A stretch of DNA of 64,000 bases from Streptomyces sp. LX-29 (GTDB taxonomy: Bacteria > Actinomycetota > Actinomycetes > Streptomycetales > Streptomycetaceae). The notes beneath the pieces are model-generated. The model had not been told where the DNA came from, made no database searches, and saw only the letters and a program-made list of their open reading frames with translations. Position numbers and translations under genes: made by a program. The stretch spans positions 2,666,001 through 2,730,000 of the forward strand of contig NZ_CP089746.1 in NCBI RefSeq assembly GCF_029541745.1, read 5' to 3'. Of this stretch, positions 26,994-36,546 are shown piece by piece (position 1 is the first letter of the stretch; every line of letters starts with the position of its first letter).

Positions 26994-27974
26994 TCAGCGC
27001 AGCTTGGGGTCGAGGGCGTCGCGCACCGCGTCGCCGAGCATGATGAACGCCAGCACCGTCAGGCTCAGCGCGGCGGCCGGCCAGAGCAGCATGTGCGGGG
27101 CGTTGCGGATGTGGCTGGAGGCGGCGGAGATGTCGATGCCCCAGGAGACGGTGGGCGGCTTGAGCCCCACGCCGAGGAAGGACAGCGTCGCCTCCAGCGC
27201 GATGTAGGTGCCCAGCGCGATGGTCGCCACCACGATGACCGGGGCGACGGCGTTGGGGGCGATGTGGCGCAGCAGCAGCCGGCCGTCGCCCGCCCCGAGC
27301 GCCCGCGCGGCCTGCACATAGTCCGTCTCCCGGACGGTGACCACCGAGCCGCGCGCGATGCGGGCCAGCTGCGGCCAGCCCAGCAGCACGATGAAGCCGA
27401 CCACCGGCCAGATCGATCCCCCGGTCACCACGGAGAGGAACACCAGCCCGCCCAGCACGATCGGGATGCCGAAGAAGACGTCCGCCACCCGGGACAGCAG
27501 CGCGTCCCCCCAGCCGCCGTAGAAGCCGGCCAGCCCGCCGAGCAGGCCGCCCAGCAGCAGGACGCCGGCGGTGGCGCAGACGCCGACGGTCATGGAGGCA
27601 CGCGCTCCGTACACGGTGCGGGTGTAGACGTCGCAGCCCTGCGCGTCGAAGCCGAAGGGGTGGCCGGGCGAGGCGCCCTCCTGGGCCCGGGCCAGCTCGC
27701 AGTGGAGCGGATCGCCGGTGGCGACGGACTGCGGCCAGACGGCGATGACCAGGAGGAAGAGGATCAGCAGGGCGGAGATTACGAAGACCGGGTTGCGGAT
27801 CAGGTCGTGCCAGGCGTCCGACCACAGCCCCCGGGGCCGCTCCGACGGGTCGCCGCGCCGCCGCTTCCCGGGCCCGCGCTCCAGCGTCTCGGCCTCGCCG
27901 GTGGCCAGGTCCAGCGCGCCGCCGCCGGTGGGTGCGATGGCCTCGCGACCGTCGTACGGGGGCTGCTCAGGCAT
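26994..27974 (-). CDS. Oligopeptide ABC importer permease, OppC type (second importer)
   Basis: A 326-residue permease. An N-terminal cytoplasmic tail (~60 residues) precedes six membrane segments. The EAA loop is DYVQAARALGAGDGRLLLRHIAPN and the end is GDAVRDALDPKLR, identical to the end of the third importer's OppC. The external loop between helices 1 and 2 carries two Cys (HCELARAQEG; DAQGCDVYTR), which the paralogue lacks. The start overlaps the OppB stop by 8 bp, the same overlap seen in the third importer. Confidence 0.85.
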   Translation of the reverse strand: MPEQPPYDGREAIAPTGGGALDLATGEAETLERGPGKRRRGDPSERPRGLWSDAWHDLIRNPVFVISALLILFLLVIAVWPQSVATGDPLHCELARAQEGASPGHPFGFDAQGCDVYTRTVYGARASMTVGVCATAGVLLLGGLLGGLAGFYGGWGDALLSRVADVFFGIPIVLGGLVFLSVVTGGSIWPVVGFIVLLGWPQLARIARGSVVTVRETDYVQAARALGAGDGRLLLRHIAPNAVAPVIVVATIALGTYIALEATLSFLGVGLKPPTVSWGIDISAASSHIRNAPHMLLWPAAALSLTVLAFIMLGDAVRDALDPKLR

Positions 27975-28890
27975 AGCGGATCCTCGGGTCGAGCACGGCG
28001 TACAGGAGGTCGACGAGCAGGTTCGCCAGCAGGAAGATCAGCACCAGGATGGTCACGAAGCCGACCACGGTGGGCGAGTTCTGCCGCAGGATGCCCTGGT
28101 AGAGCTGGTAGCCCACGCCGTGGATGTTGAAGATCCGCTCGGTGACGATGGCGCCGCCCATCAGCGCGCCGATGTCGGCTCCGATGAAGGTCACCACCGG
28201 GATCAGCGAGGTCCGCAGCAGATGGCGGGTGATGATCCGGCGCCGCGGCAGCCCCTTGGCCACGGCGGTGCGCACATGGTCGGCGCGGGCGTTCTCGACG
28301 ATCGAGGTGCGGGTGAGCCGGGTGGTGTACGCCAGCGAGGTCAGCGCCAGCACCAGCCCGGGCAGCAGCAGTTCGCCCAGCGGCGCTCCGGGCGGCACCG
28401 TGGGGCTCACCCAGCCCCACTCCACGCCGAACAGCAGCTGGAGCACATAGCCGCTGACGAAGGTGGGCACGGAGACCACGACCAGCGTCAGCAGCAGCAC
28501 CGAGCTGTCCAGCGCGCGTCCGCGGCGCAGTCCGGTGAGGACGCCGAGGCTGATGCCGACGAGCAGTTCGATGAAGACGGCGACCAGCGTGAGCCGCAGG
28601 GTGACGGGGAAGGAGAGGGCCATCAGCGCGGTGACCTCGTCGCCGTTGAAGGCGGTGCCGAAGTCGCCCCGGAAGATCTGCCCCATGTACAGCAGGTACT
28701 GCTTCCACAGCGGCTCGTCGAGGTGGAGTTCGGCGCGGATCCGGGCGGCGGTGGCGGGGTCGGGGGCCCGGTCGCCGAAGAGGGCGGCGACCGGGTCGCC
28801 CAGCGCGTAGACCATGAAGAAGATGAGGAAGGTGCTGCCGAGGAACACCGGAATCATCTGGAGCAGTCGCCGGAGCACATGGCGGCGCAT
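27967..28890 (-). CDS. Oligopeptide ABC importer permease, OppB type (second importer)
   Basis: A 307-residue six-helix permease. It begins MRRHVLRRLLQMIPVFLGST, has the EAA loop ADHVRTAVAKGLPRRRIITRHLLR and ends LLYAVLDPRIRYA. It starts only 3 bp after the binding-lipoprotein gene, so unlike the third importer there is no room for an intercistronic hairpin. The extracytoplasmic loop after helix 1 (AALFGDRAPDPATAARIRAELHLDEPLWKQY, read in part) is the expected OppB substrate-side segment. Confidence 0.85.
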   Translation of the reverse strand: MRRHVLRRLLQMIPVFLGSTFLIFFMVYALGDPVAALFGDRAPDPATAARIRAELHLDEPLWKQYLLYMGQIFRGDFGTAFNGDEVTALMALSFPVTLRLTLVAVFIELLVGISLGVLTGLRRGRALDSSVLLLTLVVVSVPTFVSGYVLQLLFGVEWGWVSPTVPPGAPLGELLLPGLVLALTSLAYTTRLTRTSIVENARADHVRTAVAKGLPRRRIITRHLLRTSLIPVVTFIGADIGALMGGAIVTERIFNIHGVGYQLYQGILRQNSPTVVGFVTILVLIFLLANLLVDLLYAVLDPRIRYA

Positions 28891-28893
28891 CGC

Positions 28894-30528
28894 TCAGCCG
28901 ACCCTGATCTGGTGGTAGACGGGGACGCTGAACTGGTTCAGGGCGACGTCGCGCAGTCGGCTGGAGTAGCCGGCGCTGCCGTTCTGGTACCAGAGCGGGA
29001 TGGCCGCCATCTGGTCCCGCACCACCTCCTCGGCCCGCTGGAATTCGCGCACCGCGAGGACGGGGTCGGACTCGGCGTTGGCCCGGTCGATCAGCCGGTC
29101 GAACTCCCGGTCGCTCCAGTGGCCGTCGTTGGAGGAGGCGTCGGTGTAGTACAGCGGCTGGAGGAAGTTCTGGATCAGGGGGTAGTCCATCTGCCAGCCC
29201 GCGCGGAAGGGGCCCTTCATCGCCTTGGCGGCCATGCGGTTGCGGAAGTCGGCGAAGGTGCCGACGGGGTTGCCGACGCACGCCCGGTCCCGGCGCAGCG
29301 CGTTGTTGACGCTGTGGCAGACCGCGTCCACCCACTCCCGGTGCGAGCCGGTGTCCGCGTTGTAGGTGATCGTCATGCGCCCGCCGGGCAGCCCGCCGCC
29401 CTCCTCGATCAGCCGGCGTGCCCGCGCGGGGTCGTAGCGGCAGGCGGGCCCGCACAGCCCGGCCCGGTAGCCGCCGTCCGGGCCGAGGACCGGGGAGGTC
29501 CAGTCGGTGGCGGGGGTGCGGGTGCGGGCGAAGATCCGCCGGGTGATCTGCTCGCGGTCGATGGCCATCGAGATGCCGGTGCGCACCTTGACCGCGCCCG
29601 GCCCGGTCCAGTCCTTGTCGTAGAACGGGAAGGCGAGGGTCTGCAGGATGCCGGCGGGCTGGTTGACGTACCGGCCGTCCAGGTCGCTTCTGACGTTCTT
29701 CAGCTGGGCGGCGGGGACGTCGTCGACCAGGTCGAGGTTGCCGGCCTGGAGGTCGGTGTAGGCGGTGTTGCCGTCGGTGTAGACGCGCAGGTCCACGCCG
29801 TTGTTGCGGGCCTTGTCGGGGCCGGGGTAACCGCGCCAGGTGCGCAGCCGCATCGCCCAGCCGCGGTCGTACGAGGCCACCTGGTAGGGCCCGTTGCCGA
29901 TGGGCTTGTCCAGCCACGCCCGGTGGTCGTCGAAGAACGCGCGCGGCAGCGGCGCGTAGGCGTTGTAGCCGAGCGTCTCCGGCCAGGTGGAGAACCTCTG
30001 CCGCAGGGTGACGGTGAAGGTCCGGTCGTCCTCGACCGACAGCCCCGACAGGGTGCGGGCGGTGGGGGCGCCGTGGTCCGGGTGGACCTTCTCGTAGCCC
30101 TGGATGTACTCGAAGAAGTAGGCGTTGCGCTGCCTGTTGTCGAGCAGCGCGGCGTAGTTCCAGGCGTCCACGAACGAGCGGGCGGTGACCGGCTCGCCGT
30201 TGCTGAAGGTCCAGCCCCGCTTGAGGGTGACGGTGTAGTGCCGCTGGTCGTCGGTGTCGATCCGCTCGGCGAGCATGTTCCGCGCCTCGCCGGTCTTCGG
30301 GTCGTAGCTCTTGAGCCCGCGGAAGATCATGTCGAGGACCTTGCCGCCCTGGACCTCGTTGGTGTTGGCCGGCTCCAGCGGGTTGGGCGGGTCGCCCCAG
30401 GAGGAGCGCACCACGCCGGGGGCGATGCCGTCGGCCTCGACCCCGCCGCCGCAGCCCGCGGCGGCCGGCGCGGCCAGCACGGTCAGCGCGACGCAGGCGG
30501 CCCGGGGGACACGGGCGGGTCCGCGCAT
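28894..30528 (-). CDS. Oligopeptide-binding lipoprotein (second importer)
   Basis: A 544-residue SBP family 5 protein. The lipobox AAGC puts the lipidated Cys at residue 26. Seen: EPANTNEVQGGKVLDMIFRG, FSNGEPVTARSFVDAWNYAA and ISMAIDREQITRRIF, all shared with the third importer's binding protein (36547-38172). The ATG at 30528 has gaggagg 7 nt upstream, nearly the same leader as the paralogue (gaggaggca...cccATGCGCGGA). It is the first gene of the operon A-B-C-D-F and is transcribed divergently from the GCS2-type ligase. Confidence 0.85.
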   Translation of the reverse strand: MRGPARVPRAACVALTVLAAPAAAGCGGGVEADGIAPGVVRSSWGDPPNPLEPANTNEVQGGKVLDMIFRGLKSYDPKTGEARNMLAERIDTDDQRHYTVTLKRGWTFSNGEPVTARSFVDAWNYAALLDNRQRNAYFFEYIQGYEKVHPDHGAPTARTLSGLSVEDDRTFTVTLRQRFSTWPETLGYNAYAPLPRAFFDDHRAWLDKPIGNGPYQVASYDRGWAMRLRTWRGYPGPDKARNNGVDLRVYTDGNTAYTDLQAGNLDLVDDVPAAQLKNVRSDLDGRYVNQPAGILQTLAFPFYDKDWTGPGAVKVRTGISMAIDREQITRRIFARTRTPATDWTSPVLGPDGGYRAGLCGPACRYDPARARRLIEEGGGLPGGRMTITYNADTGSHREWVDAVCHSVNNALRRDRACVGNPVGTFADFRNRMAAKAMKGPFRAGWQMDYPLIQNFLQPLYYTDASSNDGHWSDREFDRLIDRANAESDPVLAVREFQRAEEVVRDQMAAIPLWYQNGSAGYSSRLRDVALNQFSVPVYHQIRVG

Positions 30529-30715
30529 GGGGTGCCTCCTCGAAGCCGGGATTCCTCCCGACTTAACCCCACATGACCCTTCCGACACGGCGTGTGACGC
30601 ACCTTACGGGCCGGCCGGCCCGAGGACACGCCACCGACCGGGTGAAAGGCATCCGCGCCGGGTATGGAGCAGATAGTTCTCCGAAGTACGCAGTACCCCA
30701 CAGACGCACCTCACC

Positions 30716-31843
30716 ATGAGCGAACGGGGATACTCCGCGGTGATCGAGGACCTACCCACCATCGGGGTCGAGGAGGAGTTCCTCCTGACGGACCACGCCA
30801 CACGGGCGCCGGTCCCCTGCGCCCCGGTGGTCATCAAGCGCGCTCGGGAGAGCCTCGGCGACCAGGTCGGCGACGAGTTCGTGCCCAGCATGCTGGAGAC
30901 CCGCACCCGACCCGTCGCCACCCTGGGCGACCTGCGTCGGGAACTGCTGCGGCTGCGCGCGGGCGTGGCCGCGGCCGCCGCCGAGGTCGGCTGCCGGGCG
31001 GTGGCCTCCGGCACCCCGGTGGTGCCGCCCAGGGGCCGCCCCGAGGTCACCGACAAGGACCGCTATCTGCGGATGGTCGCCGAGTACGGCCCGCTCGCCA
31101 CCGGCGACCAGGGGCTCGCCGTCTGCGGCTGCCACGTCCACCTCGGCGTCGCCGACCGGGACCACGCGGTGCGGCTCGGCAACCATCTGCGCGGCTGGCT
31201 GCCCACCCTCCAGTCGCTGGCCGGGAACTCGCCCTTCTACGCCGGCCAGGACTCCGGGTACGCCAGCTGGCGGACGATGCGCTGGGCGCAGTGGCCCGGC
31301 AGCGGCCCGACCCCGCATCTGCCGGACGCCGCGGCCTACGACGCGCTGGTCGACTCCCTGGTCGACTCCGGGATGCTGCTGGACCGCACGATGGTCTACT
31401 GGTACGCCCGTCCCTCCGAGCGCTTCCCCACGGTCGAGCTGCGGGTCGCCGACGTGAGCGCCGCGCCGGAGACGGTGCTGCTGGTGGCCGCCCTGGCCCG
31501 GGCGCTGGCGGCCGTGCTGCTGGCCGAGGTCCGGCATGGCACGCCCGCCCCCGCCATCCCCGACGCGCTGCTGCTCGCCGCGCACTGGCGCGCGGCCCGT
31601 GACGGTCTGGGCGGCGCCGGGGTCGACCTCCACAGCGGCCGGCCGCGCCCCGCCGTCGAGCTCGTCGACGCGCTGGTCGAGCGTGCCGCCCCCGGTCTGG
31701 AGGCCGCCGGGGACCTGGCGCTGGTCCGCGAGGTGTGGGGCCGGCTGCGGGCCACCGGCGACGGCGCGACGCGACAGCGCGCGGCGTTCCACCGCCGGGG
31801 CCGGCTGAGCGATGTGGTGGACGAGTTCGCCCTACCGGCGTGA
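30716..31843 (+). CDS. Carboxylate-amine ligase, GCS2/YbdK family
   Basis: A 375-residue enzyme of the glutamate-cysteine ligase type 2 family, which joins a carboxylate to an amine using ATP. Visible signatures are TIGVEEEFLLTD (residues ~15-26), FVPSMLETRT, CGCHVHLGVADRD and WYARPSERFPTVELRVADV. Since actinomycetes use mycothiol rather than glutathione, the true substrate is uncertain; many of these are labelled weak glutamate-cysteine ligases. The ATG at 30716 has no strong ribosome site. It stands alone between two importer operons. Confidence 0.82.
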   Translation: MSERGYSAVIEDLPTIGVEEEFLLTDHATRAPVPCAPVVIKRARESLGDQVGDEFVPSMLETRTRPVATLGDLRRELLRLRAGVAAAAAEVGCRAVASGTPVVPPRGRPEVTDKDRYLRMVAEYGPLATGDQGLAVCGCHVHLGVADRDHAVRLGNHLRGWLPTLQSLAGNSPFYAGQDSGYASWRTMRWAQWPGSGPTPHLPDAAAYDALVDSLVDSGMLLDRTMVYWYARPSERFPTVELRVADVSAAPETVLLVAALARALAAVLLAEVRHGTPAPAIPDALLLAAHWRAARDGLGGAGVDLHSGRPRPAVELVDALVERAAPGLEAAGDLALVREVWGRLRATGDGATRQRAAFHRRGRLSDVVDEFALPA

Positions 31844-31846
31844 TCC

Positions 31847-31869
31847 GAGCCCGCCGGGCGGGCGGGCTC
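31847..31869. terminator. 9-bp hairpin between convergent genes
   Basis: gagcccgcc (31847-31855) pairs with ggcgggctc (31861-31869) around a 5-nt loop. The hairpin begins 4 bp past the ligase stop and faces the small gene ending at 31890. Confidence 0.6.
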
Positions 31870-31889
31870 CGGGGGTCTCCGGGCGGGGC

Positions 31890-32123
31890 TCAGAGGTGTG
31901 CGCGCAGGTGCTCCGCGACGGCGCGGGTCCACGCGGTGAGCTCGCCCCGGTGGCCCACCCGCCCCTCGCACAGGACGGCGACCTGGGCGTCGCTGAGCCG
32001 GTTGGGGCCGGGCATGTCCAGCATGCGCGCCATCGACTGGAGCACGGTCGCCAGCCGCTCGGCGTCCGTGTGGCTCAGCATGACCAGCGCGTGGGTGTGG
32101 CCGAGCGTGGTGGAACCGGGCAT
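31890..32123 (-). CDS. 77-residue hypothetical protein
   Basis: A small soluble protein, MPGSTTLGHTHALVMLSHTD at the start, then DAERLATVLQSMARMLDMPGPNRLSDAQVAVLC read in part, and a basic/acidic C-terminus. It is mostly helical with one Cys and no membrane segment. The ATG at 32123 has agaggagg about 6 nt upstream, a strong site that fixes the start despite a longer open frame. I recognise no family. It lies between the ligase and the third importer with its own terminators on both sides, so it is probably monocistronic. Confidence 0.6.
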   Translation of the reverse strand: MPGSTTLGHTHALVMLSHTDAERLATVLQSMARMLDMPGPNRLSDAQVAVLCEGRVGHRGELTAWTRAVAEHLRAHL

Positions 32124-32221
32124 CGGGGCCTCCTCTGGTCGGACCGCCGGCCCCCGTTCTTCACCGTACGACCGCCCCGGCCGCCGTCGCCACCGGCCAC
32201 GGAACGCCGACGCGTACGACG

Positions 32222-32264
32222 GACGCCCGGGCCGATCGGTCGGTGACCGATCGGCCCGGGCGTC
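32222..32264 (-). terminator. Perfect 19-bp hairpin terminator of the third importer operon
   Basis: Arms 32222-32240 and 32246-32264 pair perfectly over 19 bp with a 5-nt loop. It lies 50 bp past the OppF stop at 32314. Confidence 0.85.
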
Positions 32265-32313
32265 TCGCGGCGCGCGGCCCCTGAGCGGGCGCACCGCCCC
32301 TCAGCGGGGGCGG

Positions 32314-33468
32314 TCAGGCGTGGACGACGTCCTTCTCCTCTGCGAAGTGGCACGCCGAGGCGTGGGCGGCCAGCGAGTCGACGCCCTTGAAGCGCTCGGG
32401 GATCGCCAGCACCGGCACCTCCTTGGCGCACTTGTCCTCGGCCTTCCAGCAGCGGGTGCGGAAGCGGCACCCCGACGGCGGGTTGGCCGGGGAGGGCACG
32501 TCGCCGGTGAGGATGATCCGCTCGCGGCCCTCGCGGGAGCCGGGGTCCGGGACCGGGACCGCCGACAGCAGCGCCTGGGTGTAGGGGTGCGTCGGGTGGT
32601 CGTAGATCTCGGCGTCGGTGCCGATCTCCGCCATCTTGCCCAGGTACATCACGCCGACCCGGTCGGAGATGTGCCGGACGATGGACAGGTCGTGCGCGAT
32701 GAAGATGTAGGACAGGTTGAACTCGTCCTGGAGCTTCTCCATCAGGTTGATGACCTGCGCCTGCACCGAGACGTCCAGCGCCGAGACCGGCTCGTCGCAG
32801 ATGATGATCTCCGGGTTGAGCGCGAGGCCGCGGGCGATGCCGATGCGCTGGCGCTGACCGCCGGAGAACTGGTGCGGATAGCGGTTGATGTACTCCGGGT
32901 TGAGGCCGACGACCTCCAGGAGCTCCTGGACCTTGCGACGCCGGTCGCCCTTGGGAGCCACCTCCGAGTGGATCTCGAAGGGCTCGCCGATGATGTCGCC
33001 GACCGTCATCCGCGGGTTGAGCGAGGTGTACGGGTCCTGGAAGACCATCTGGATGTTGCGGCGCACGGCCTTCAGGGCCCGGCCGGACAGCTTGGTGATG
33101 TCCTGGCCCTTGTAGAAGACCTCGCCGGCGGTGGCCCGCTCCAGCGTCATCAGCAGCTTGGCGACGGTGGACTTGCCACAGCCGGACTCGCCGACGATGC
33201 CCAGCGTCTCGCCCTGGTAGAGGTCGAAGGAGACGCCGTCGACGGCCTTGACCGCGCCGACCTGCTTCTTGAACAGGATGCCCTGGGTCAGCGGGAAGTG
33301 CTTGACCAGGTTGCGGACCTGGAGGATCGGCTCCCCCCGCTCCACCGGCGCCTCGATCGCCGCGACCGCCTCGTCGACGGTCTCGGTCCGCGCCACCTCC
33401 ACCTCGGAGACGGCGTCCTCGACGGACTCCTTGGCCACGGCCTCGTCGTTCTTCTTCGGCTCAGCCAT
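32314..33468 (-). CDS. Oligopeptide ABC importer ATPase, OppF type (third importer)
   Basis: A 384-residue ATPase. The first ~45 residues are an acidic extension (VEDAVSEVEVARTETVDEAV) not present in the second importer's OppF. Then come Walker [10 protein letters not shown]-loop [16 protein letters not shown], signature [15 protein letters not shown], Walker [13 protein letters not shown] (Cys where the paralogue has Ala) and [15 protein letters not shown]. The ATG at 33468 overlaps the OppD stop by 8 bp. It is the last gene of the operon, ahead of a strong terminator. Confidence 0.87.
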   Translation of the reverse strand: MAEPKKNDEAVAKESVEDAVSEVEVARTETVDEAVAAIEAPVERGEPILQVRNLVKHFPLTQGILFKKQVGAVKAVDGVSFDLYQGETLGIVGESGCGKSTVAKLLMTLERATAGEVFYKGQDITKLSGRALKAVRRNIQMVFQDPYTSLNPRMTVGDIIGEPFEIHSEVAPKGDRRRKVQELLEVVGLNPEYINRYPHQFSGGQRQRIGIARGLALNPEIIICDEPVSALDVSVQAQVINLMEKLQDEFNLSYIFIAHDLSIVRHISDRVGVMYLGKMAEIGTDAEIYDHPTHPYTQALLSAVPVPDPGSREGRERIILTGDVPSPANPPSGCRFRTRCWKAEDKCAKEVPVLAIPERFKGVDSLAAHASACHFAEEKDVVHA

Positions 33469-34519
33469 GGATCGTCTCCTTCCAGAAGTGGCACCCGCTG
33501 CCGCGGCCCGGCAGCTCGGCGCCGTCCCGCTCGGTGACCTGGTGCAGTACCGGCACCTCTTCCCGGCAGATGTCCTGCGCCTGGGGGCAGCGCGGGTTGA
33601 AGGCGCAGCCCGACGGGATCCGCAGCAGGTTGGGCGGCAGGCCCTTGATCGCGAACAGCTCCTGGCCCTTCTGGTCCAGGCGCGGGATGGAGTCCAGCAG
33701 GCCCTTGGTGTACGGGTGCGCCGGGCGCTTGTAGAGCTCGTGCACCGGGGCGGTCTCCACGATCCGTCCGGCGTACATCACCGCGATCTTGTCGGCGACG
33801 TCCGCGACCACGCCCAGGTCGTGGGTGATCAGGATCAGGCCCATGTTGTACTCGCGCTGAAGCTCCGCGAGCAGGTCCATCACCTGGGCCTGGACGGTCA
33901 CGTCCAGCGCGGTGGTCGGCTCGTCCGCGATGATCAGGTCCGGCTCCAGGGCCAGCGCCATCGCGATCATGATGCGCTGGCGCATACCGCCGGAGAACTG
34001 GTGCGGGTAGTCCCCCACCCGCTCCTTGGCGGCCGGGATGCGCACCCGGTCCATCAGCTCGATGGCCTTGGCCTTGGCCTCCTTCTTGGAGAGGCCCTGG
34101 TGGACCCGGAACATCTCGCCGAGCTGGTAGCCGACGGAGAGCACCGGGTTGAGCGAGGAGAGCGCGTCCTGGAAGATCATCGCGATCTTCTGGCCGCGCA
34201 GCTTGCGGCGCTCCTCGGCGGACATCTTGAGCATGTCCTGGCCGCGGAAGAGGATCTCGCCCTGCGGGATCTTCCCCGGCGGCATGTCCAGGATGCCCAT
34301 GATGGCCTGCGCCGTCACCGACTTGCCGGAGCCGGACTCGCCGAGCACGGCGAGCGTCTCGCCCGAGTTGACGGAGTAGTTGACGCCGTTGACCGCCTTG
34401 GCGACCCCGTCACGGGTGTGGAACTCCACATGCAGGTCACGGACTTCGAGCAGCGGGGTGGCGTCGTCGTCCGCACCGCGCGGGGCGGGCACGGCGTCGG
34501 TCTTCTCGATCGTGGTCAC
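33461..34519 (-). CDS. Oligopeptide ABC importer ATPase, OppD type (third importer)
   Basis: A 352-residue ATPase. The GTG at 34519 was chosen because gggagg lies 7 nt upstream; an open frame continues far upstream only as the shadow of OppC. Seen: Walker [10 protein letters not shown]-loop [16 protein letters not shown], signature [15 protein letters not shown], Walker [13 protein letters not shown], and [15 protein letters not shown] near the end. It is nearly the same as the second importer's OppD over ~300 residues. Confidence 0.87.
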   Translation of the reverse strand: MTTIEKTDAVPAPRGADDDATPLLEVRDLHVEFHTRDGVAKAVNGVNYSVNSGETLAVLGESGSGKSVTAQAIMGILDMPPGKIPQGEILFRGQDMLKMSAEERRKLRGQKIAMIFQDALSSLNPVLSVGYQLGEMFRVHQGLSKKEAKAKAIELMDRVRIPAAKERVGDYPHQFSGGMRQRIMIAMALALEPDLIIADEPTTALDVTVQAQVMDLLAELQREYNMGLILITHDLGVVADVADKIAVMYAGRIVETAPVHELYKRPAHPYTKGLLDSIPRLDQKGQELFAIKGLPPNLLRIPSGCAFNPRCPQAQDICREEVPVLHQVTERDGAELPGRGSGCHFWKETIHG

Positions 34520-34530
34520 GTACGCCTCCC

Positions 34531-35526
34531 TCAGCGCAGCTTGGGGTCGAGGGCGTCGCGCACCGCGTCGCCGAGCAGGATGAACGCCAGCACGGTCAGG
34601 CTCAGGAAGGTGGCGGGGACGAGCAGCACATGCGGGGCGTCGCGCAGGGTGTTCTGCGCGTCGGAGATGTCCACACCCCAGGACACGGTCGGCGGCTGGA
34701 GGCCGATGCCCAGGTACGACAGGGTCGCCTCGGCGGAGACGTATCCGCCCAGCGCGATGGTGGCCACCACGATCACCGGGCCGATGGCGTTCGGCAGGAT
34801 GTGCCGGAAGAGGATCCGGCCGGTGCCGGCGCCGAGCGCGCGCGCCGCCGTCACGAAGTCCGCCTGCTTCTGGGTGATGACCGCGCCGCGCATGACGCGC
34901 GCGATCTGCATCCAGCCGAAGGCCGCGAGGGCCAACACCACGGTCCACACGGTGCGGCGGGTGAACGCCTGCAGCAGGACCATGCCGCCGAGCAGCAGCG
35001 GAATGCCGAAGAAGACGTCGGTGAGGCGCGACAGAAGGGCGTCGACCCAGCCGCCGAAGTAGCCGGCGAACATGCCGAAGAGGCCGCCGAACACCGTCAC
35101 CGCGAGGGTCACACAGGTGCCGACGATCACCGAGGCGCGGGCGCCGTGGATCGTCCGGGCGTACACGCTCTGACCCTGGCCGTTGTAGCCGAACCAGTCG
35201 TCCTGGAAGAAGTGCGACCACTGCGGGGAGCCCAGGTAGTGGTTGCGCAGATCGGCGTGGCGGGGGTCGGCGCCGGTGAACAGGCTGGGGACGGCCGCCA
35301 TGAGGATGAACAGCACCAGCAGCGCGGCGGAGATCCAGAACAGCGGGGAGCGGCGCAGCTCGCGCCAGGCGTCCTGCCCCAGGCTGCGGGCCTTCTCGTG
35401 CCGCTCCTTGTCGCCCGGACCGGGCACCACGTGCTTGCGGTCCACCTGCTTCTCGTTGTCCAGCGCGGGCTGGGCGGCCGCCACCGCCGCCTGGGTGTGG
35501 GCCGGGGAATCGTAGAACTCAGGCAT
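34531..35526 (-). CDS. Oligopeptide ABC importer permease, OppC type (third importer)
   Basis: A 331-residue permease with a ~65-residue cytoplasmic tail, six membrane segments, the EAA loop ADFVTAARALGAGTGRILFRHILPN (read in part) and the end GDAVRDALDPKLR. The external loop after helix 1 reads SPQWSHFFQDDWFGYNGQGQ, an aromatic-rich stretch quite unlike the Cys-containing loop of the second importer. The start overlaps the OppB stop by 8 bp. Confidence 0.87.
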   Translation of the reverse strand: MPEFYDSPAHTQAAVAAAQPALDNEKQVDRKHVVPGPGDKERHEKARSLGQDAWRELRRSPLFWISAALLVLFILMAAVPSLFTGADPRHADLRNHYLGSPQWSHFFQDDWFGYNGQGQSVYARTIHGARASVIVGTCVTLAVTVFGGLFGMFAGYFGGWVDALLSRLTDVFFGIPLLLGGMVLLQAFTRRTVWTVVLALAAFGWMQIARVMRGAVITQKQADFVTAARALGAGTGRILFRHILPNAIGPVIVVATIALGGYVSAEATLSYLGIGLQPPTVSWGVDISDAQNTLRDAPHVLLVPATFLSLTVLAFILLGDAVRDALDPKLR

Positions 35527-36445
35527 AGCGGATCCTCGGGTCCAGGACGGCGTACAGCAGGTCGACGACCAGGCTGCTCACGAGGTAGACGAGGACGAGC
35601 ACCGTCACGATGCCGACCACGGTGGGGCCTTCACTGGTCTGGATGGCCCGGAAGAGCGTGTTGCCCACGCCCTGGACGTTGAAGATGCCCTCGGTGACGA
35701 TCGCGCCGCCCATCAGCATGCCGAGGTCGGTGCCGAGGAAGGTGACGACGGGGATGAGGGAGTTGCGCATCAGGTGCACGCCCAGGATCCGGCGTCGCGG
35801 CAGGCCCTTGGCCATGGCGGTGCGCATGTAGTCGGCCCGCAGGTTCTCCACGACGGTGGTCCGGGTCAGCCGGGTGACGTACGCCAGGGAGAGCGCGCCG
35901 AGCACCAGGGCCGGCACGAACAACTGCCCCAGGTTCATGGAGTCCTGGACCGTCGGGGTGATGACCCCCCACTTCATCCCCAGGAAGAACTGGGCGAGGA
36001 AGCCGATCACGAAGACCGGAATGGAGATCACGACCAGCGTGATCACCAGTACGAACTGGTCGAGGAACTTGCCGCGCTTGAGACCCGTCAGAAGACCGAG
36101 GGCGAGACCCGCGACCACCTCGATGGCGAAGGCGAGCAGCGCCAGCCGGATGGTCACCGGGAAGGCGTCGGCCATCAGGTCGGCGACAGGCCGGCCGGTG
36201 AAGCTCTGCCCGAAGTCGCCCTGGAAGAGGCCGGTGAGGTAGTTCCAGTACTGGGTGAGCAGCGGGTCGTCCAGCCCGTACTCATGGCGCAGTCTCTCGA
36301 CCGTCGCCGGATCGGCTGCCTTGGAGCCGAAGAGGGCCTTGATGGGGTCGCCGGGCAGCGAATACACCATCAGGAAAATGAGCAGTGTGGTCCCGATGAA
36401 GACCGGGATCATCTGGAGCAGTCGCCTCGCGACATAACGCCCCAT
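35519..36445 (-). CDS. Oligopeptide ABC importer permease, OppB type (third importer)
   Basis: A 308-residue permease beginning MGRYVARRLLQMIPVFIGTT. It has an EAA loop ADYMRTAMAKGLPRRRILGVHLMR and ends LLYAVLDPRIRYA, as in the second importer. The ATG at 36445 has ggagga 5 nt upstream. It is separated from the binding-protein gene by 101 bp that contain a nested hairpin, so its expression may be set lower than that of the lipoprotein. Confidence 0.87.
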   Translation of the reverse strand: MGRYVARRLLQMIPVFIGTTLLIFLMVYSLPGDPIKALFGSKAADPATVERLRHEYGLDDPLLTQYWNYLTGLFQGDFGQSFTGRPVADLMADAFPVTIRLALLAFAIEVVAGLALGLLTGLKRGKFLDQFVLVITLVVISIPVFVIGFLAQFFLGMKWGVITPTVQDSMNLGQLFVPALVLGALSLAYVTRLTRTTVVENLRADYMRTAMAKGLPRRRILGVHLMRNSLIPVVTFLGTDLGMLMGGAIVTEGIFNVQGVGNTLFRAIQTSEGPTVVGIVTVLVLVYLVSSLVVDLLYAVLDPRIRYA

Positions 36446-36469
36446 GTTGTCCTCCTGTCGCCGACGGGC

Positions 36470-36518
36470 CAGCGGCCGCCCGGCCCAGGGACATATGTCC
36501 GAGGGCAGGCGGCCGCTG
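36470..36518 (-). promoter_or_regulatory. Nested intercistronic hairpin between lipoprotein and permease genes
   Basis: An outer 11-bp perfect stem (cagcggccgcc at 36470-36480, ggcggccgctg at 36508-36518) encloses a perfect 12-bp palindrome GGACATATGTCC at 36489-36500. In the message this gives a strong hairpin after the lipoprotein cistron and before oppB. In peptide importers such elements protect the 5' cistron and reduce read-through, so that binding protein exceeds permease. The inner palindrome could also be a DNA operator; its core recurs at 7149-7158. Confidence 0.6.
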
Positions 36519-36546
36519 AGCCTGCGTCACTGCAAGCGTGTCCCGG

